Assembly (NCBI GenBank): GCA_910583685.1
Contig: CAJTXY010000014.1
Span: 1 to 34,191 of the forward strand
Direction: 5' to 3'
Source of the DNA: an uncultured Bacilli bacterium
GTDB lineage: Bacteria; Bacillota_I; Bacilli_A; RF39; UBA660
DNA: 34,191 nt
Position numbers and translations under genes: made by a program. Below are positions 1 to 8,649 of the stretch, one piece after another. The number at the start of each line of letters is the position of its first letter. The stretch's first letter is position 1. Under the pieces are notes generated by a model, which saw only the letters and a list, made by a program, of their open reading frames with translations, searched no databases and had not been told where the DNA came from.

Positions 1-81
1 TTAAAGGCTAGATTTTTTGATGGTTTTTTCCATCATAAAGTATCTACCTTTATGAATTACATTTTACTGAAAATACTTTGA
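1..81 (+). CDS. C-terminal tail of an unidentified plus-strand gene (partial)
   Basis: Frame 1 is open from the first base and ends at a TGA at 79-81, giving about 26 residues that include FFHHKVSTF. A strong plus-strand terminator follows eight bases later, which supports a real gene ending here. The tail is too short to identify. It could be the end of a transposase or of any cytosolic protein; an accidental open frame cannot be excluded. Confidence 0.35.
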   Translation, partial: LKARFFDGFFHHKVSTFMNYILLKIL

Positions 82-88
82 AAATGTT

Positions 89-120
89 GTAGAAAATTCT
101 GGCAATTTTCTACTTTTTTA
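89..120 (+). terminator. Rho-independent terminator, plus strand
   Basis: A perfect 10-base stem (GTAGAAAATT at 89-98 with AATTTTCTAC at 104-113), a 5-base loop and six T residues at 114-119. It would end plus-strand transcription entering the window from the left. It sits almost back to back with the minus-strand terminator at 124-156. Confidence 0.85.
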
Positions 121-123
121 TAC

Positions 124-156
124 AAAAAAAAGAAAGGCTATAATCACCTTATCTTT
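124..156 (-). terminator. Rho-independent terminator of the BAX-inhibitor-like gene
   Basis: Read on the minus strand, a stem formed by 147-156 and 129-137 with one bulged base is followed by a run of eight T residues (A tract 124-131 on the plus strand). It overlaps the stop codon of the gene at 156-800. With the terminator at 89-120 it separates two convergent transcription units. Confidence 0.7.
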
Positions 157-800
157 TAGTCATTACTACTATTTCCTAGTAGTTGTAATAATCTTAAAAA
201 TAGATTAATGAAATCTAAGTATAGTTGAAATGCTCCAAAGATTGCTCCTTTTTCGTCTCCTAAGGTATTGAATAATTCTGGTAGCATTTTCATATCATAC
301 GCAATATAACCAATAAAGATTACAATTCCAATGATACAAATTCCAAGTTCAAAACCAGCACTTCCGATAAATAGATTTACAAGTGATGCAATGATGATTG
401 CAATCAATCCCATTAATAAGAATGAACCTATTTTATTTAATGGAAGCTTTGTCACTGTTCCAAAGAAAGCGAAGATCCCAAATACCAATGCTGTTATTCC
501 AAATATCATCATCAAGGAAGTTAAATCAAATACTAAAAAGATGGTAGAGAATGTAACTCCTGTTACTAAAGAGTATAACAGATAGCAGAATGTTGCTGTG
601 TTCTTGTTCATCTTTGTAATTCGAAAGCCAAAGAACAATGCAATTGCTACTTCTATAACGATTGCTATAACATAGCCCGATCCTCCCATAATATTGATTA
701 CAGCATCTGGATATAATGATAGGACATATCCACTCCCAAAGGTTATTAATAATCCTGCAAATAACCAGGTAAACACTTTGGCATATAATTTATTTTCCAT
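156..800 (-). CDS. BAX inhibitor-1/YccA (YbhL) family membrane protein
   Basis: A 214-residue protein with about seven hydrophobic segments, beginning MENKLYAKVFTWLFAGLLIT and ending in the family-type GAFQLYLDFINLFLRLLQLL helix. Length, segment number and the aspartate-bearing last helix fit the bacterial BI-1/YbhL family. Members are inner-membrane proteins; a pH-sensitive calcium leak has been reported for a Bacillus homologue. The ATG follows a GAGGTG ribosome site. It has its own promoter-like sequence at 818-846, which overlaps the end of the upstream nucleotidyltransferase gene, and a terminator at its 3' end, so it is probably monocistronic. The family assignment is fairly secure; the physiological role in this organism is not known. 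Confidence 0.85.
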   Translation of the reverse strand: MENKLYAKVFTWLFAGLLITFGSGYVLSLYPDAVINIMGGSGYVIAIVIEVAIALFFGFRITKMNKNTATFCYLLYSLVTGVTFSTIFLVFDLTSLMMIFGITALVFGIFAFFGTVTKLPLNKIGSFLLMGLIAIIIASLVNLFIGSAGFELGICIIGIVIFIGYIAYDMKMLPELFNTLGDEKGAIFGAFQLYLDFINLFLRLLQLLGNSSND

Positions 801-817
801 TTTTTCACCTCATTTAT

Positions 818-846
818 ATTATAGACTATTTTATTTAATTCCACAA
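818..846 (-). promoter_or_regulatory. Putative sigma-A promoter of the BAX-inhibitor-like gene
   Basis: On the minus strand, TTGTGG (841-846) and a perfect TATAAT (818-823) are separated by 17 bases, just upstream of the GAGGTG ribosome site of the gene starting at 800. The -35 box matches the consensus poorly (3 of 6), so the -10 box carries most of the evidence. Confidence 0.45.
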
Positions 847-1752
847 ATTTTTATGATATTCTCCTTCTTCTGTTAATCTTTTTAAGTTCTCTTTTACCAT
901 TTCTGCATCTTCTTTATAAGTAACACCATACCAAGTGGATGTTGTTGTTACTACTTCTACAGTAGCATAACCTTCTTTAATTGCGGAAAATAATGCATCT
1001 GGCATAAAAAATTCACATATAGTCAAATCTTTTTTATTTTTCTCTAAAAAGCTATTTAGTTTTTTTTCTAGATGCCTAAAGAAACTAGGTGTAAAAAGCG
1101 TCAGATTCATAGATACAATTGTATCTTCCTCTATTTCAAAAGAAGTGCCTTCGTTTAGAGAGGTTGCTATAATTTTTTTATTTTGTTTTTCAATAGAAGA
1201 TTCTGTGATATTTTTTAATTTTCCATTTTCTACTTCACATACTCCTCTTTTTACGGAACCATTTTCTGTCATTGTATTTTTTACAAGGTAACCAATCATT
1301 GCATATTCGTATGGGGGATTTTTACTTAATGTGTCTAAAATTTTTGAAGCCTTGTAATAAGCATCTCTTCCATAGAAGTCATCTGCATTAATTACGGCAA
1401 AAGGCTCGTTTACCTTTTCTTTTGCACAAAGAATTGCATAGCCTGTTCCTAATGGTTTTTGTCTTTTATTTAATTTGCTCAAGTACTCTTCTGGTATAAA
1501 TCTATTATCCTGAAAGGCATATTCTACTCTTATATGAGGCTCTACTCTCTTACCAATTGTCTCTTTAAATATCTCATAATTTTCTTTTAAGATAATAAAT
1601 ACTACTTTGGTAAAACCGGCTTTTTTGGCATCATAAATAGAATAATCTATAATAAATTCACCAGATGGTCCCATTGGCTCAATTTGTTTTAATCCTCCGT
1701 ATCGACTTCCTAATCCCGCTGCCATAATCAACAAAGTTTTATCTTTATTCAT
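835..1752 (-). CDS. Nucleotidyltransferase (NTP_transferase/GT-A fold), downstream paralogue
   Basis: The start is placed at the ATG at 1752 (MNKDKTLLIMAAGLGSRYGG), giving 305 residues. The frame is open further upstream to 1803, but that would run inside the preceding gene; the chosen start overlaps its stop by only 8 bases. The N-terminus carries the pyrophosphorylase signature GLGSRYGG followed by KQIEP, and residues about 108-115 read VINADDFYG with the metal-binding aspartates. The family transfers NMP to sugar phosphates, as in glucose-1-phosphate thymidylyl- or uridylyltransferases. The substrate is not predictable from the sequence; a cell-wall or polysaccharide sugar is likely. It is clearly a tandem duplicate of the next gene, and the pair is translationally coupled. 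Confidence 0.85.
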   Translation of the reverse strand: MNKDKTLLIMAAGLGSRYGGLKQIEPMGPSGEFIIDYSIYDAKKAGFTKVVFIILKENYEIFKETIGKRVEPHIRVEYAFQDNRFIPEEYLSKLNKRQKPLGTGYAILCAKEKVNEPFAVINADDFYGRDAYYKASKILDTLSKNPPYEYAMIGYLVKNTMTENGSVKRGVCEVENGKLKNITESSIEKQNKKIIATSLNEGTSFEIEEDTIVSMNLTLFTPSFFRHLEKKLNSFLEKNKKDLTICEFFMPDALFSAIKEGYATVEVVTTTSTWYGVTYKEDAEMVKENLKRLTEEGEYHKNLWN

Positions 1753-2680
1753 TAATAGTCGACTCCTCTTTTTTCCACAGATTTTCTGGGTAAACTTTTT
1801 CATCTATCATTTTACTAATTGCATTTACGACCATTTCTTTATCTTCTTTATAAGTAATTCCATACCAATTGGCAGTTGTCTCTATTACTTCTACCTCTTT
1901 TCCGCCTTCTTCCACATATTCATTCAATACAATGGGAATTAGAAATTCACATTTTTCTAAATCATTTTTATTTTTTTCTAAAAACTCTAACATTTTTACT
2001 TCCAATAGTTCAAATAAGGTTGGATCAAAAAGCAAAAAGTTCATAGAAGCAATGGTATTTTTGCTGGTTGTAAAACTAGTACTTCCATCTAATGGCGATA
2101 CTTCAGCTTCATCCCCGTTTAGTACTACACTACTTTCTGTCAATTTAATTAATTTATGATTTTCATCTACTTCACATACTCCTCTTTTTGCGGCCCCATT
2201 TGGTGTTAGAGTATTTCCGAGACGATATGCAATTAACCCATAGTGTCCACTTTCCATAGTCTTTAAGTAAGAGGCCGCTTTTATATAAGCATCACTACCA
2301 TAAAAATCATCAGCATTGATAATCGCAAACGGTTCATTAATTTTCTCTTTTGCACAAAGAATTGCATGCGCTGTTCCTAGTGGTTTTTTTCTTTCTTTTA
2401 ATCGTTCCTGGTATTCTTCTGACAAAATTTTATTTGTTTGGAATACATATTCTACCTTTATATGTGGTTCTACTCTCCTGCCAATTGTCTCTTTAAAGAT
2501 TTCATAGTTTTCCTCTTTTATAATAAAAACTATTTTTGTAAATCCCGCTTTTTTTGCATCATATACTGAATAGTCTATGATAAACTCATCATTTTTTCCT
2601 ACTGGTTCTATTTGTTTTAAGCCGCCAAATCTACTTCCCATTCCAGCAGCCATAATTACTAATGTAATCTCTTTATTCAT
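1745..2680 (-). CDS. Nucleotidyltransferase (NTP_transferase/GT-A fold), upstream paralogue
   Basis: A 311-residue protein starting MNKEITLVIMAAGMGSRFGG. It has the same order of motifs as its neighbour: pyrophosphorylase loop, KQIEP, the shared GRRVEPHIKVEY block, INADDFYG and a C-terminal ANWYGITYKED block. An AGGAG-like site lies upstream of the ATG. It is the first of two tandem paralogues and follows pcrA by only 9 bases, so helicase and transferases may be co-transcribed. Many differences in the middle third (residues about 150-210) suggest the two copies act on different sugar phosphates or have divided functions. Enzyme class is secure; substrate unknown. Confidence 0.85.
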   Translation of the reverse strand: MNKEITLVIMAAGMGSRFGGLKQIEPVGKNDEFIIDYSVYDAKKAGFTKIVFIIKEENYEIFKETIGRRVEPHIKVEYVFQTNKILSEEYQERLKERKKPLGTAHAILCAKEKINEPFAIINADDFYGSDAYIKAASYLKTMESGHYGLIAYRLGNTLTPNGAAKRGVCEVDENHKLIKLTESSVVLNGDEAEVSPLDGSTSFTTSKNTIASMNFLLFDPTLFELLEVKMLEFLEKNKNDLEKCEFLIPIVLNEYVEEGGKEVEVIETTANWYGITYKEDKEMVVNAISKMIDEKVYPENLWKKEESTINE

Positions 2681-2689
2681 ATTTTTCTC

Positions 2690-4783
2690 CTATACTTTCG
2701 ATAATTTTTTATGATTTTTCATAAGCTTTCTAATTCCTATTGGATGTTTGAAAGCTACACTAACTAATGTATTTGTCACTTCTACTACTCTACCTGTTCC
2801 AAAACTTTCGTGATAAACATAGTCTCCTATTTGATAATCGACCTCCTCGTCTCTGAACATATCACTAATTACAACTGTTTCTTTCTCTTTTTCTTCTTTA
2901 TGAATATTACTTTCTAATAGACTTGCATCAATTTCACCGATAAACCTACTTGGTGGATTTATTTGATCTTTTCCAAACAGTACTCTTCTTCTAGCATTTA
3001 AAATATAGAGATCTTTTCTGGCCCTGGTAATAGCTACATAACATAGTCGTCTTTCTTCTTCTAGTTCACTAGAGTCCATCATTGAATTCATATGCGGAAA
3101 AAGACCTTCTTCCATACCAACTATGAATACGTAATCGTATTCCAATCCTTTTACAGAATGCACAGTCATCAAGCTTACTTTTCCATTATTTGTATCATAT
3201 TCATCTTTATCACTTACTAAACTTACTTCAAATAAGAAGTCTTCTAAAGAAATTTCTCCCTCACGAGCTTCAAAAGCCATTGTAATAGATTTAAATTCTT
3301 CAAGGTTTTCCAATCTGATATCTGCTTCTAATGTTTTTTCAGTCTCCAATTCTTGCTTTAGACCACTACTATCGAGCACTTTTTCAATTAGTTCTGTTAA
3401 TGAGATCTGTTCTTTTATTTCAATTAGCTTCTCTATTATTTCTTTAAATTTTCCTTCTTTGCCACCTTCAATCGCCTCATATAAACTAATATTTTCTAAA
3501 TCTGATTTTTGTGTTAGATTATCAATTGACTTTAGTCCTATTCCGCGTTTTGGTGTATTAATTGCTCTCAGTAAACTTACATTGTCTTTCGGATTGTGGA
3601 TTAGTTTCAGATAAGCTAGTAAATCTTTAATCTCTTTTCGTTGATAGAAACTAAAGCCACCAACTATGTGATATGGTATGTTATCTTTTAATAGTTCTTC
3701 TTCCACTGTTCTAGATTGGGCATTGGTTCGGTAAAGTATTGCCATATCTTCAAAGGAAGTTCCCTGTTCATTTAGTTTGGAAATCATTCTCGAGATATAA
3801 TGTGCTTCATCTTTTCCATCATAAGCTCTATAATACTTTATCTTTTCACCATCACTATTTTCTGTCCATAAGTTTTTTTCTTTGCGTTGCTTATTATTTC
3901 TAATTACACAGTTTGCAGCTTCTAATATTTTCTTTGTAGAACGATAATTCTGCTCTAACATAATTACTTTTGCATTTTTGTAGTCTTTCTCGAAGTTTAA
4001 TATCTTTTGATAATTTGCACCACGCCAAGAAAATATTGCTTGGGAATCATCTCCAACTACACAAATGTTTTTATATCTAGCACTCATCATCTTACTTAAA
4101 ATATATTGTGGTTCATTTGTATCTTGATACTCATCAATTAGGACATATCGAAATCGTTCTTGATACTTTTCTAAGATAGAGGGATGATTTTTAAATAACT
4201 CAATTGGTAAAATTAAAAGGTCATCAAAGTCCATCGCATTACTATTTTTTAGTTTTTTCTGATATTTCCTATATACCTCTAAGACTATTTTTTCATAATC
4301 GCTTACGGCATATTTTTCATAGTTATCTGGAGAGACCAATTCATTTTTACAACTACTAATTTTTGATTTTATAGCTTTAGGATTATAAACTTTTGGATCT
4401 AGGTTCATCTCTTTCATAATTTTTTTAATAATTGTTAAAGAGTCATCACTGTCCATAATCGAGAATGCTGTATCATAACCCAGTTGTTCGGCATTTTCTC
4501 TAATTAGTTTTAGTCCAAATGAGTGGAATGTTGATATTTGAATCCTTTTTGCAACCGAACCGATTAGGTTCGTTATTCTTCCCTTCATTTCCATAGCTGC
4601 TTTATTTGTAAAGGTTATTGCCAGTATCTCATATGGACTCACCTTCTTTTCTTCTATTAGGTAGGCAATTTTAGTAGTTAATACCTTTGTCTTACCACTT
4701 CCTGCTCCTGCTAGAATTAAAAGAGGTCCTTCATTATAAAGTACTGCTTCTTTTTGTTTGTTATTTAAATTTGCTAATTCCAT
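2690..4783 (-). CDS. pcrA: ATP-dependent DNA helicase PcrA/UvrD
   Basis: A 697-residue superfamily 1A helicase. Visible motifs in order: Q-motif LNNKQKEAV, Walker A AGAGSGKT (Lys31), Walker B DEYQDTN, motif III GDDSQAIFSWRGA, motif IV EQNYRST, motif V TVHSVKGLEYDYVFI and motif VI VAITRARKDLYI. The C-terminal tail, with its YHESFGTGRVV Tudor-like strand segment, is typical of Gram-positive PcrA, which works in excision repair, plasmid replication and displacement of RNA polymerase and RecA. It is slightly shorter than the usual 720-740 residues. A promoter with a 17-base spacer (4806-4834) and the ribosome site GGTAGG precede the start. LigA, its common neighbour, is not in the window. Confidence 0.96.
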   Translation of the reverse strand: MELANLNNKQKEAVLYNEGPLLILAGAGSGKTKVLTTKIAYLIEEKKVSPYEILAITFTNKAAMEMKGRITNLIGSVAKRIQISTFHSFGLKLIRENAEQLGYDTAFSIMDSDDSLTIIKKIMKEMNLDPKVYNPKAIKSKISSCKNELVSPDNYEKYAVSDYEKIVLEVYRKYQKKLKNSNAMDFDDLLILPIELFKNHPSILEKYQERFRYVLIDEYQDTNEPQYILSKMMSARYKNICVVGDDSQAIFSWRGANYQKILNFEKDYKNAKVIMLEQNYRSTKKILEAANCVIRNNKQRKEKNLWTENSDGEKIKYYRAYDGKDEAHYISRMISKLNEQGTSFEDMAILYRTNAQSRTVEEELLKDNIPYHIVGGFSFYQRKEIKDLLAYLKLIHNPKDNVSLLRAINTPKRGIGLKSIDNLTQKSDLENISLYEAIEGGKEGKFKEIIEKLIEIKEQISLTELIEKVLDSSGLKQELETEKTLEADIRLENLEEFKSITMAFEAREGEISLEDFLFEVSLVSDKDEYDTNNGKVSLMTVHSVKGLEYDYVFIVGMEEGLFPHMNSMMDSSELEEERRLCYVAITRARKDLYILNARRRVLFGKDQINPPSRFIGEIDASLLESNIHKEEKEKETVVISDMFRDEEVDYQIGDYVYHESFGTGRVVEVTNTLVSVAFKHPIGIRKLMKNHKKLSKV

Positions 4784-4805
4784 ATCCTACCTACTTCCTA
4801 TATTT

Positions 4806-4834
4806 ATTGTATCAAATTGCCAAAACAAAGTCTA
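4806..4834 (-). promoter_or_regulatory. Putative sigma-A promoter of pcrA
   Basis: TAGACT (4829-4834) and TACAAT (4806-4811) on the minus strand are separated by exactly 17 bases, about 25 bases upstream of the pcrA start. The boxes match the consensus at 4 and 5 of 6 positions. Confidence 0.6.
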
Positions 4835-4854
4835 TATGAGCTAAAAAATAGTGT

Positions 4855-4890
4855 AAAGAAAACATATGTATTTTAAGGTTTACATATGTT
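4855..4890 (-). terminator. Terminator of the Nudix gene
   Basis: Nine-base inverted repeat AACATATGT (4861-4869) with ACATATGTT (4882-4890), 12-base loop, followed on the minus strand by TTTTCTTT. It overlaps the end of the Nudix coding sequence. Confidence 0.6.
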
Positions 4891-5511
4891 ATTTGATGTT
4901 AATTCAATTATTTTATTTAATACGTCTCCATATTTTTCTATGGCCGTTTCCCCTTTATTTACTAGAAAATAATTAAAATCTACTTTTATATTCTCTACTA
5001 TATTTTTAGAAAAATCCTTTTGAATTCTAATTCCATTTATAAAGCCTTTTTCCTGTTTTAATAATTCTAAGGTTTCTTGGGCATTTACTTTTACTAAACC
5101 TTCTAACTCATCGTCGTCAAAATTAAACTTGGAATTTTCTCCTTCAAAACAGCAGACATATACATTTGAAAAGGCACGATCTCGAAAGATGCTCCCATCC
5201 TTTTTTACTTTATCCATTATGAATTTGTATATATTTACTAATATGGCTTGATTATAATTTATATTGATCCCGAGTTCTTCTGCTACTTCCCGGCCAAAAG
5301 CCTCTTTTACAGTTTCGCCTGCTTTTATATGTCCTGAAGCGGTTGTATATAGTTTATTTTCTTCTTTTCTTATTTGAAAATAGACGTTTCCTTCATTATC
5401 ATATAACCAACAATGTACTGTCTTATGCCATAAAGCATTTTGATGTACTACACTTCTTTTTTCTTTTCCAAGTGGTGTGCCATCTTCATCATAAATATCT
5501 AAATATTCCAT
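4873..5511 (-). CDS. Nudix hydrolase of the IPP-isomerase-like (YfcD) type
   Basis: The start is placed at the ATG at 5511 (MEYLDIYDEDGTPLGKEKR), preceded by GGTGAT; the frame is open upstream to 5556 but lacks a ribosome site there. The product has 212 residues. A complete Nudix box, G-x5-E-x7-REVAEELGI, spans residues about 70-92. The opening E-x-L-D-I-Y-D-E-x-G and WHKTVHCWLY segment is characteristic of the YfcD/Idi-like Nudix group. These enzymes hydrolyse nucleoside diphosphate derivatives; the substrate cannot be assigned. The C-terminal third (residues about 135-212) is an extension found in some members. It follows the membrane-protein gene at 5557 closely, so co-transcription is likely. 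Confidence 0.85.
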   Translation of the reverse strand: MEYLDIYDEDGTPLGKEKRSVVHQNALWHKTVHCWLYDNEGNVYFQIRKEENKLYTTASGHIKAGETVKEAFGREVAEELGININYNQAILVNIYKFIMDKVKKDGSIFRDRAFSNVYVCCFEGENSKFNFDDDELEGLVKVNAQETLELLKQEKGFINGIRIQKDFSKNIVENIKVDFNYFLVNKGETAIEKYGDVLNKIIELTSNNICKP

Positions 5512-5556
5512 ATAATCACCACTTCTATTATAATATACATTAAAAAAGAAAGCCAA

Positions 5557-6417
5557 TTATTTTGACTTTCCATATAAAGTTTGAAAATCTCCTCTACTAT
5601 AGGATTCTTCTATATCACTCGCCTTTATTTCTTCTTTATGATGATGTTCTTTCAATAATTCTAATAATAATTTATAGTCTTCTACCGTTAACATACTTTC
5701 ATAAAGTGCTAGTGTAGGATCTTTTTCTATTGTTTTTTTATGGTCTTGCTTCATCATATAAGCTTGTTGTGGTGGTTCTATTTTTACATATGTCCTTGAT
5801 GTATCTAAATTATATTTTGATTCTTCTGGAATCTCGTCTAACACCAACTCTTTCTTTTTTAATACTTTTTGCATTACAAAATAGACAATGCTAAATATTA
5901 TCCACAAGATAAAGGTAAAACTACTAAGTTCAATTAATGATAAGGCTTCTTTATTACTATATATAGACATTGTGCTAAAAATATTTAATTCATTCTTAGA
6001 AATCACTGCTAATAATAATATCAATAAATAGTGGAAGATACAAAATATGATAGTATTTATTATTTTTAACACTTTGTTATCTTTTTGGAACATACTTTTC
6101 CACATTACAACATTTACAATGATCACTGCTAAAAGATAAACAGCTAAATTTGGAAAATAAATCAATACAAAAATATGATCTATAAAATAATCTATTAATG
6201 ATGATATACTATTTGCATATTTTATGATAAGTGCAAAGCTACAGGTAATATATAGTAAAATATATAATTTTTTACTTTCTTCTTTATTATGCCTGTTTGT
6301 TGTTATAAATAAGAAACCAATAAAGATAATAATTAATAAAGTAATAATAGTAAATGGTGATGATGCTATTATATTTTTTAATACTTCTAATTTTTCCATT
6401 AATGATAGTTTTAGCAT
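5557..6417 (-). CDS. Polytopic membrane protein with cytosolic C-terminal tail, unknown function
   Basis: A 286-residue protein with about five hydrophobic segments in the first 190 residues and a charged, histidine-containing C-terminal tail of about 95 residues (LLELLKEHHHKEEIKASDIE). AAGGGGGTT ahead of the ATG at 6417 supports the start. It lies 17 bases downstream of a sortase gene and just upstream of a Nudix gene, all in one direction, so it probably belongs to the adhesin-sortase transcription unit. No family was recognised. A role in envelope assembly is only a contextual guess. Confidence 0.65.
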   Translation of the reverse strand: MLKLSLMEKLEVLKNIIASSPFTIITLLIIIFIGFLFITTNRHNKEESKKLYILLYITCSFALIIKYANSISSLIDYFIDHIFVLIYFPNLAVYLLAVIIVNVVMWKSMFQKDNKVLKIINTIIFCIFHYLLILLLAVISKNELNIFSTMSIYSNKEALSLIELSSFTFILWIIFSIVYFVMQKVLKKKELVLDEIPEESKYNLDTSRTYVKIEPPQQAYMMKQDHKKTIEKDPTLALYESMLTVEDYKLLLELLKEHHHKEEIKASDIEESYSRGDFQTLYGKSK

Positions 6418-6434
6418 ATTGTAACCCCCTTAGT

Positions 6435-7085
6435 TTATTCTATACTAATTAATTCTGATATATATATTGTTTGTGTTTGATCATTATCTTTTGTGCATGT
6501 AATTAATGTAAGTGTTGTTTTTTCATAATCTCTGTAGATAGCAACTGTTCCTTTTTTTCTTTGTTCATAAATTTTCACTATTTTATAAATATATGTTTTT
6601 CCTTTATACTCTACCTTTGCAATATCATCTTTTTGTAATTTGTAAAGATTTTTGAAAAAGGCTTTATAACCGGTTCCAGAATGTCCTGCAATGATTAAAT
6701 TTCCTTTTTCTACATCAGGATAGTTCGAATTATTTGTAATAAATAAATTCTTTTCTACATTATTCTCCTCTGAATCTTTATCTACTAGTTCTTTTCTGAA
6801 GCCAATCTTTGGAATCTCTAAATAACCAACCTTATAATCTATATTTTCGTTTATAGCAGGTGGTGTTTTTTCTTCCTCTATCTCTATCTTTTTGGTTTCA
6901 ACTTCTACCTCTTTTTCTATTTCTTGTTCTTTCTCTTTTAATTTTTCATTCATATACTCATAGGCAACTATTTTCTTTGCTTGTACATAATTATAAGATA
7001 ACAATAGCAGGCCAATGGAGATCAAAGTTGATGTGATTAATATTATGGAACTTACTTTTTTATTATATTCTTCGTTTCTTTGCAT
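6435..7085 (-). CDS. Sortase family transpeptidase (class not certain), linked to the adhesin gene
   Basis: The ATG at 7085 is preferred because AGGGG lies nine bases upstream; an in-frame TTG at 7094 is the alternative. The product has 216 residues: an N-terminal membrane anchor (residues about 9-30), a Lys/Glu-rich coiled stalk (about 40-70) and the sortase barrel. Catalytic His lies in AGHSG and catalytic Cys in TLITCT. The usual third residue, Arg, is not seen: the matching strand reads TQTIYISEL, with Gln at the expected position. The start overlaps the end of the adhesin gene by 23 bases, indicating translational coupling and a substrate-enzyme pair. The enzyme would anchor or polymerise the adhesin at the cell surface. 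Confidence 0.85.
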   Translation of the reverse strand: MQRNEEYNKKVSSIILITSTLISIGLLLLSYNYVQAKKIVAYEYMNEKLKEKEQEIEKEVEVETKKIEIEEEKTPPAINENIDYKVGYLEIPKIGFRKELVDKDSEENNVEKNLFITNNSNYPDVEKGNLIIAGHSGTGYKAFFKNLYKLQKDDIAKVEYKGKTYIYKIVKIYEQRKKGTVAIYRDYEKTTLTLITCTKDNDQTQTIYISELISIE

Positions 7086-8586
7086 AATAGGCAACCCCTA
7101 CCCCTAATAATAAAAGAACTGTCCCAAGAAAATATGTAATGGTAGAAGATGAGGTTGGTGGTACTATCGTAGATGGGTAATTTTCAAAAGTGATCTGATG
7201 AGAAGTATGATTTTCATCAATTGTAAATTCTATTTTTTCTTCACTTTTCTCATAGCCTAGTGGTGCTTGCTCCTCTTCTACTATGTAAGTTCCTTCTTCT
7301 AGGTCTTGCAAAGTATAGGCTTCCGTTGTTGTTTTAAATCTTGCCACTTGATTTCCTGTCTTATCTTTTACCACTAAAATTGCTCCTTCTAATGGTTTTT
7401 TCGTTTCTTTATCAATTTTTAAAATACTAACTATGTTTGTTTTTGGTGCATTTTCCATTTTGATTACAATATCTTTATTCTCATCTGTAATTGTAAATGT
7501 TATATACTCTTTATTTTGTCTATATCCTTCTGGTGCCTTTGATTCTTTTAAAATATATGTTCCATTAGGGAGATTTTTAATTTGGTGGGCCTTTTCTGTT
7601 GAATTCCAACTAGTGATTGTTTTTCCCTCTGCATTTTTTAATACTAATAAGGCTCCTTTTAAAGGCATTCCTGTTTTCTTATCTATTTTTATAATGGTTA
7701 CTGTAGAAGTAGATATTTTCATATCTATTTGTGTAGTTACTGGTTTGCTTTCTTTATATAAAACAGCTGGTGTAATATTTTGTAAAGTCGTATCATTTGG
7801 TCGATACTCGTATGCTTTGTTTATAAAACCATTCGCTTCTGCAGATAGTCTTATATCACCTGTACTTTTGGTAATAGTTGAAGCAGGAACCCTTATTTGG
7901 AATTGTTCTCCTATTTTTATTTTACTTGTTTTTGCTCCGTTTGCTCTTATTATTTCTGCATTTTTTATATTTGTTTTTAGCGTTAATGTAATATCATTTT
8001 CTATTTGTGTTCCAGAAATCTTCATTACTTTAGATTCATAGTATTTTTGGTCTTTGCTTAGTTCTAGTTTATTATCTTGTGCATTGATTGAAATCGTTGG
8101 TGCTATATACCCTTTATTTCTTGCAATGATTGCATTATTTACTAGGGTTTCAATATGTGGTTTTAGTCCATAACTATCATTTTTTGTTGTTTTAAAAGAA
8201 TCCTTTAAATTTTTAGAAGAGGTTGTTCTATCAAGATACCACCATACTGCAGATTGCGTAATATAATAATCCTTATTACTATCTCCGACAAAACTTTTTT
8301 TGGGATAGCCATTTTCCATTAGATAAGCAACTCCAGCATCTAGTTCCCTTTTTAGATACATTACTTTTCCACGTGGTACATTCTTGCTTTCTGTTAGGCA
8401 ATAAGTAATTGTTCCATCAGAAAGTGGAATTATATGAAAGTTTAGATTATCTACATACCTTGGTAAAAGTATTGGGTTTTGAGATGTCGTGATTGTGTTA
8501 GGTGCTGCTTTTACATTTGGCGTTCCTAGCCATGTTATCATTACGGTTAATATTAGTAAAAATATTCCTTTTTTATATTTCTTCAT
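7063..8586 (-). CDS. TQXA thioester-domain and Cna-B (SpaA-like) surface adhesin with cell-wall sorting signal
   Basis: A 507-residue secreted protein. A signal peptide ends near residue 28 (VKAAP). The N-terminal thioester domain shows the two bonding residues, Cys63 (TYCLT) and Gln111 in ITQSAVW, the TQxA motif; such domains form an internal thioester that attacks host surfaces. Two Cna-B/SpaA prealbumin-like domains follow (about 290-375 and 378-465), each opening with a V-x-I-x-K-I-D-K-x-T-x-x-P-L strand and closing with ITFEN or VIKMEN. The C-terminus has VPPTS, a hydrophobic helix and KKRR, a divergent LPXTG-type sorting signal. It is the first gene of an operon with its own sortase. 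Promoter at 8617-8645; AGGGGG ribosome site. Confidence 0.9.
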   Translation of the reverse strand: MKKYKKGIFLLILTVMITWLGTPNVKAAPNTITTSQNPILLPRYVDNLNFHIIPLSDGTITYCLTESKNVPRGKVMYLKRELDAGVAYLMENGYPKKSFVGDSNKDYYITQSAVWWYLDRTTSSKNLKDSFKTTKNDSYGLKPHIETLVNNAIIARNKGYIAPTISINAQDNKLELSKDQKYYESKVMKISGTQIENDITLTLKTNIKNAEIIRANGAKTSKIKIGEQFQIRVPASTITKSTGDIRLSAEANGFINKAYEYRPNDTTLQNITPAVLYKESKPVTTQIDMKISTSTVTIIKIDKKTGMPLKGALLVLKNAEGKTITSWNSTEKAHQIKNLPNGTYILKESKAPEGYRQNKEYITFTITDENKDIVIKMENAPKTNIVSILKIDKETKKPLEGAILVVKDKTGNQVARFKTTTEAYTLQDLEEGTYIVEEEQAPLGYEKSEEKIEFTIDENHTSHQITFENYPSTIVPPTSSSTITYFLGTVLLLLGVGVAYYAKKRRI

Positions 8587-8616
8587 ACATATTCCCCCTG
8601 TTCATTTTGACTTTAT

Positions 8617-8645
8617 ATTATATCATAATTGTTTCTTATTTGCAA
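8617..8645 (-). promoter_or_regulatory. Sigma-A promoter of the adhesin-sortase operon
   Basis: Minus-strand TTGCAA (8640-8645), 17-base spacer and a perfect TATAAT (8617-8622), about 30 bases upstream of the adhesin start codon. Confidence 0.7.
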
Positions 8646-8649
8646 TTTA

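Noticed and set aside
10..36. Hairpin GATGG-TTTTTT-CCATC as a terminator
   Set aside because: The stem is short and no T run follows on either strand; the true terminator is at 89-120.
7433..8041. 202-residue plus-strand frame opposite the adhesin gene
   Set aside because: It is an antisense shadow of a clearly supported coding sequence, has no ribosome site, and its hydrophobic composition arises from the complementary strand.
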